Source: CAZOMR01 sp964580655 (GTDB lineage Bacteria; RBG-13-61-14; CAZOMR01). From it: a DNA stretch of 16,898 nucleotides. The notes below the pieces were generated by a model. The model saw nothing but the letters and a program-made list of their open reading frames with translations. It was not told the origin of the DNA and did no database searches. The position numbers and the translations under genes were made by a program. Shown here piece by piece: positions 15,048 to 16,898 of the stretch. The stretch spans positions 1 through 16,898 of the forward strand of contig CAZOMR010000042.1 of the NCBI GenBank assembly GCA_964580655.1. The letters are read 5' to 3'. How positions within the stretch are numbered: position 1 is the stretch's first letter; each line of letters opens with the position of its first letter.

Positions 15048-15066
15048 CAGGCTTTGTTATAGCCTG
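15048..15066. terminator. Weak hairpin between convergent genes
   Basis: CAGGCT (15048-15053) and AGCCTG (15061-15066) form a 6-base-pair stem with a 7-base loop, in the 118-base gap between the two convergent radical SAM genes. On the minus strand it is followed by TGTTTC and on the plus strand by AAAACA, so there is no strong U tract in either direction. Position is the main support. Confidence 0.25.
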
Positions 15067-15133
15067 AAAACATATGGCAGAAACCGATCCGGCCTTTTCT
15101 TTTTCTCTCAGGGGCCAGTAAAGGCGGCCTGGC

Positions 15134-16009
15134 TTAAAGCGCGCGCATCCATTCAGGCCGGAGCAATGGAGAATCAGGGTCTTTGAGAGCCTGGTCAATC
15201 ACCTGGATAATCTTCTGCTTGTCTTCGGGAAATGTTCCTCGTAAAGGCAACCAATTGGAGGCGTGGTTCGAGCGGAATATGGAGTTTTTTACATCCAGCC
15301 GGGCCACCAGTTCGCGTATCTCGTTAAGGGTCTCCATTTTATCCAGGAATTGAAAATCCTCTCCCATGCTTCTGGCAAAGTGCTTTTCAAGAGGCCCGAG
15401 CATCAGGGTAAGCGCGCCTATGTAGCGTGGATTGATCTGGTTGAGTATCCATGCGGTGCGCTCCGCGTGCCTTTTGCTCCCTGCTTTTCCGGCAAGGCCC
15501 AGAAGCACGGTGACCGATAGTTCAAAGCCGGCCTTGTGCGCCTTGCCGCAACCCTCAATCATCTCTGCGGTCGTGGCCTGCTTCTTGACCTTTTGGAGAA
15601 TCTCCTCGTCTCCAGACTCTATCCCGTAGTAAAGCATGGTAAGGCCTGCGGCCCGAATCTCGTTCAGCTCTTCCTGGCTCTTGGCAATGAGGTTCCCGGG
15701 ATTTGCATAACTCCTAACCCGCTCAAGCCCAGGAAAGCTATTATAGAGAAGCTCCAGGGTCTTGAGCATCTGGGGTGTCCGGATAACAAGCGCATCGCCG
15801 TCAGCGAGAAATACCCTGCGGACATAAGGGACATGCTCAACGCACCATTCAATGTCCTTCTTCAGATCATCGAACCTGCGGATTTTGAATTTCTTGCTTT
15901 TATACATCATGCAGAAGGTGCAGGTGTTGGCTGAACAGCCCAGCGTGGCCTGAATTATCAAGGAGTCAGCCTCGCTTGGAGGCCGGAAAACTGGCATGTC
16001 GTATTCCAT
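15134..16009 (-). CDS. Radical SAM protein with CX4CX2C cluster motif
   Basis: A 291-residue protein with a TIM-barrel radical SAM core. TLGCSANTCTFCMMYKSKKF carries the cluster cysteines C25, C30 and C33 in CX4CX2C spacing, one residue longer than the usual CX3CX2C. I associate this GCSxNxCTFC pattern with an uncharacterised radical SAM family, so it is a family trait and probably not damage. Other core motifs follow: FLADGDAL, LERVRSYANP, GLTMLYYGIESGDEEIL and VTVLLGLAG. No B12 domain and no second cluster motif are seen. The ATG at 16009 has no strong ribosome binding site, and an in-frame ATG lies four codons downstream. The substrate is unknown. Confidence 0.85.
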   Translation of the reverse strand: MEYDMPVFRPPSEADSLIIQATLGCSANTCTFCMMYKSKKFKIRRFDDLKKDIEWCVEHVPYVRRVFLADGDALVIRTPQMLKTLELLYNSFPGLERVRSYANPGNLIAKSQEELNEIRAAGLTMLYYGIESGDEEILQKVKKQATTAEMIEGCGKAHKAGFELSVTVLLGLAGKAGSKRHAERTAWILNQINPRYIGALTLMLGPLEKHFARSMGEDFQFLDKMETLNEIRELVARLDVKNSIFRSNHASNWLPLRGTFPEDKQKIIQVIDQALKDPDSPLLRPEWMRAL

Positions 16010-16025
16010 TGAATTCTATACCTTT

Positions 16026-16053
16026 ATTTTACGGCATCTCGCCTATTTTTCAA
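16026..16053 (-). promoter_or_regulatory. Candidate promoter for the CX4CX2C radical SAM gene
   Basis: On the minus strand TTGAAA (plus 16048-16053) and TAAAAT (plus 16026-16031) are separated by 16 bases. Transcription would start near 16019, only about 10 bases before the first ATG at 16009. The message would be nearly leaderless or would use the ATG at 15997. Confidence 0.42.
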
Positions 16054-16119
16054 GATGCTCAAAGACCCATAGTCCAGCTTTTGTGAAACCGCTAAACTAA
16101 TCTAATTCAACTATGTTTT

Positions 16120-16142
16120 CCCTCCCCCATCAAGGGGGAGGG
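16120..16142. repeat. G/C hairpin copy of the dispersed palindromic repeat
   Basis: CCCTCCCCC (16120-16128), the loop ATCAA and GGGGGAGGG (16134-16142) form a 9-base-pair stem. The stem is identical to the first hairpin of the element at 3111-3134. It is followed on the plus strand by TTAATAGTTTTTC. It lies downstream of trmO and upstream of the radical SAM gene promoter, so it may also stop or stabilise transcripts. Confidence 0.6.
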
Positions 16143-16178
16143 TTAATAGTTTTTCAACAGCCCCAGCGTCCCAATTTT

Positions 16179-16664
16179 TTATTTTACGAATCTGCCGTCA
16201 TCTTTTGTTGCAGGAAGTTTCTGCACATTTTTCTCCAGCCAGCCTATCCTTTCAGCATCCCTTGAGTCGAATTCCGGGACATAAGGCTTAATATCCAGAA
16301 GAGGTGTCCCGTCTATAATATCTATCTCTTGAACATGAAGCAGGTTGTCCTCAATTTTTACAAGACGCACTGTAGAGATGCCAATCGGGTTCGGTCTACT
16401 CGGGCCTCGCATTGCAAATACCCCATGGTTTTCAGTATCCATATAAGGCCTCACTTTCAAGGGCGACCCCTTAGATAAGTGAAAGTGGTATATCAGGATA
16501 ATGCGTGAGAATCCTTCAAGGTCTTTTAAGCCCTCAGTGTATTCCGGGAATACCTCAACCCTTGCATCAATGCCCTTGGCACCTGCTGGCTGTATCGGTG
16601 TTCCCCTGGGTTCCTTGAACGGAGAATGGATGACCCCGATCGGCCTGTACTTTATCTCATTCAT
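16179..16664 (-). CDS. trmO: tRNA t6A37 N6-methyltransferase TrmO
   Basis: A 161-residue protein of the TrmO (TsaA/YaeB/VirR) family, which methylates N6-threonylcarbamoyladenosine at position 37 of tRNAs that read ACC/ACU codons, using SAM bound to a beta barrel. Hallmarks are YRPIGVIHSPF (6-16), MRGPSRPNPIGIS (85-97, the family SAM-site motif) and DGTPLLDIKPYVP (118-130). It is the short single-domain form; the E. coli protein (about 235 residues) has an extra C-terminal domain. GAGGG lies about 9-11 bases before the ATG. It is a single-gene unit, with a hairpin repeat beyond its 3' end. Confidence 0.92.
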   Translation of the reverse strand: MNEIKYRPIGVIHSPFKEPRGTPIQPAGAKGIDARVEVFPEYTEGLKDLEGFSRIILIYHFHLSKGSPLKVRPYMDTENHGVFAMRGPSRPNPIGISTVRLVKIEDNLLHVQEIDIIDGTPLLDIKPYVPEFDSRDAERIGWLEKNVQKLPATKDDGRFVK

Positions 16665-16844
16665 CTTTTCATCCCTCGTTGGAATTTTCCGTTATGTATG
16701 GGCCTGCGACATATAAACCCAAATAATGCAGTTGCCCCTTTCCGCTTTAGAATAGGGATGATCAATCCTTATTCTTAGAAAGGACAAAACGAAGCGTTTA
16801 AATTCTAGCAGAAACCTGGGCGCAAGCCAAATAGAGATCTGGAC

Positions 16845-16898
16845 TTGGGTGTGCGACATAAATGGTGGTCAAGTGGCCCTGGGATTTCCAAAAGTTGT
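16845..16898. mobile_element. Probable terminal end of an insertion sequence (right window edge)
   Basis: Bases 16845-16867 (GGGTGTGCGACATAAATG and neighbours) are the perfect reverse complement of 30-52. The bases beyond, 16868-16898, do not match the left edge, as expected for the two different ends of one element sharing a terminal inverted repeat. No transposase coding is visible in the 31 bases left. A 9-base partial match, TGCGACATA, also occurs at 16705-16713 and may be chance. Confidence 0.4.

Noticed and set aside
16845..16898. Start of a group II intron (GTGTGCGAC resembles the 5' consensus)
   Set aside because: The same bases occur inverted at the other edge, and no intron domain V or reverse transcriptase is visible; an insertion-sequence end explains both places better.

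Overview
This 16.9 kb window comes from a bacterium with mixed housekeeping and accessory genes. Coding is dense, nearly every gene has a purine-rich ribosome binding site, and recognisable sigma70-like promoters occur. Several features suggest a Gram-negative, probably anaerobic or environmental lineage: a long two-domain SppA, Sec-exported proteins, two radical SAM enzymes and a large secreted glycosidase. I cannot assign a phylum from the sequence alone; Desulfobacterota, PVC-type and candidate-phylum bacteria would all fit.

Layout. (1) 1-52: a sequence that recurs inverted at 16845-16867. Both window edges probably lie in the ends of one insertion-sequence family. (2) 123-1820 (+): a long acyl-CoA dehydrogenase behind an extended -10 promoter. 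(3) 1904-3039 (-): a lipoprotein-like or exported FGE-sulfatase-fold protein lacking the catalytic cysteines, downstream of a four-cysteine zinc-ribbon protein. (4) 3087-3242: a MITE-like, hairpin-rich repeat; a related hairpin lies at 16120-16142. (5) 3313-5475 (-): a secreted clan GH-D-like glycosidase. (6) 5647-6111 (+): a DUF1285-like protein. (7) 6230-6853 (+): an MntA/HepT-type toxin-antitoxin pair whose HepT tail is frameshifted, followed by a probable nuclease remnant (6881-7039) and a small acidic ORF. (8) 7344-10049 (+): a sodium:solute symporter gene broken by a frameshift, two tiny two-helix membrane proteins, and a soluble protein with an internal duplication. (9) 10095-15015 (+): inositol-monophosphatase family enzyme, SppA, GalT and a B12-binding-type radical SAM protein in one tight run. 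(10) 15134-16009 (-): a radical SAM protein with CX4CX2C cysteine spacing. (11) 16179-16664 (-): TrmO.

How the genes may work together. The secreted glycosidase and GalT could be two ends of galactoside use (release outside the cytoplasm, then the Leloir pathway), but they are not in one operon. The symporter and the small membrane proteins overlap or nearly touch and probably form one transport unit. The MntA-HepT pair, the nuclease remnant and the broken symporter make 6.8-8.1 kb a stretch of damaged reading frames. That reflects either real decay of an accessory region or local sequence error. I did not find a clear, wholly new defence or biosynthetic system. The best candidates for new biology are the symporter module with its uncharacterised small partners, the duplicated-motif protein at 9474-10049 and the divergent glycosidase.
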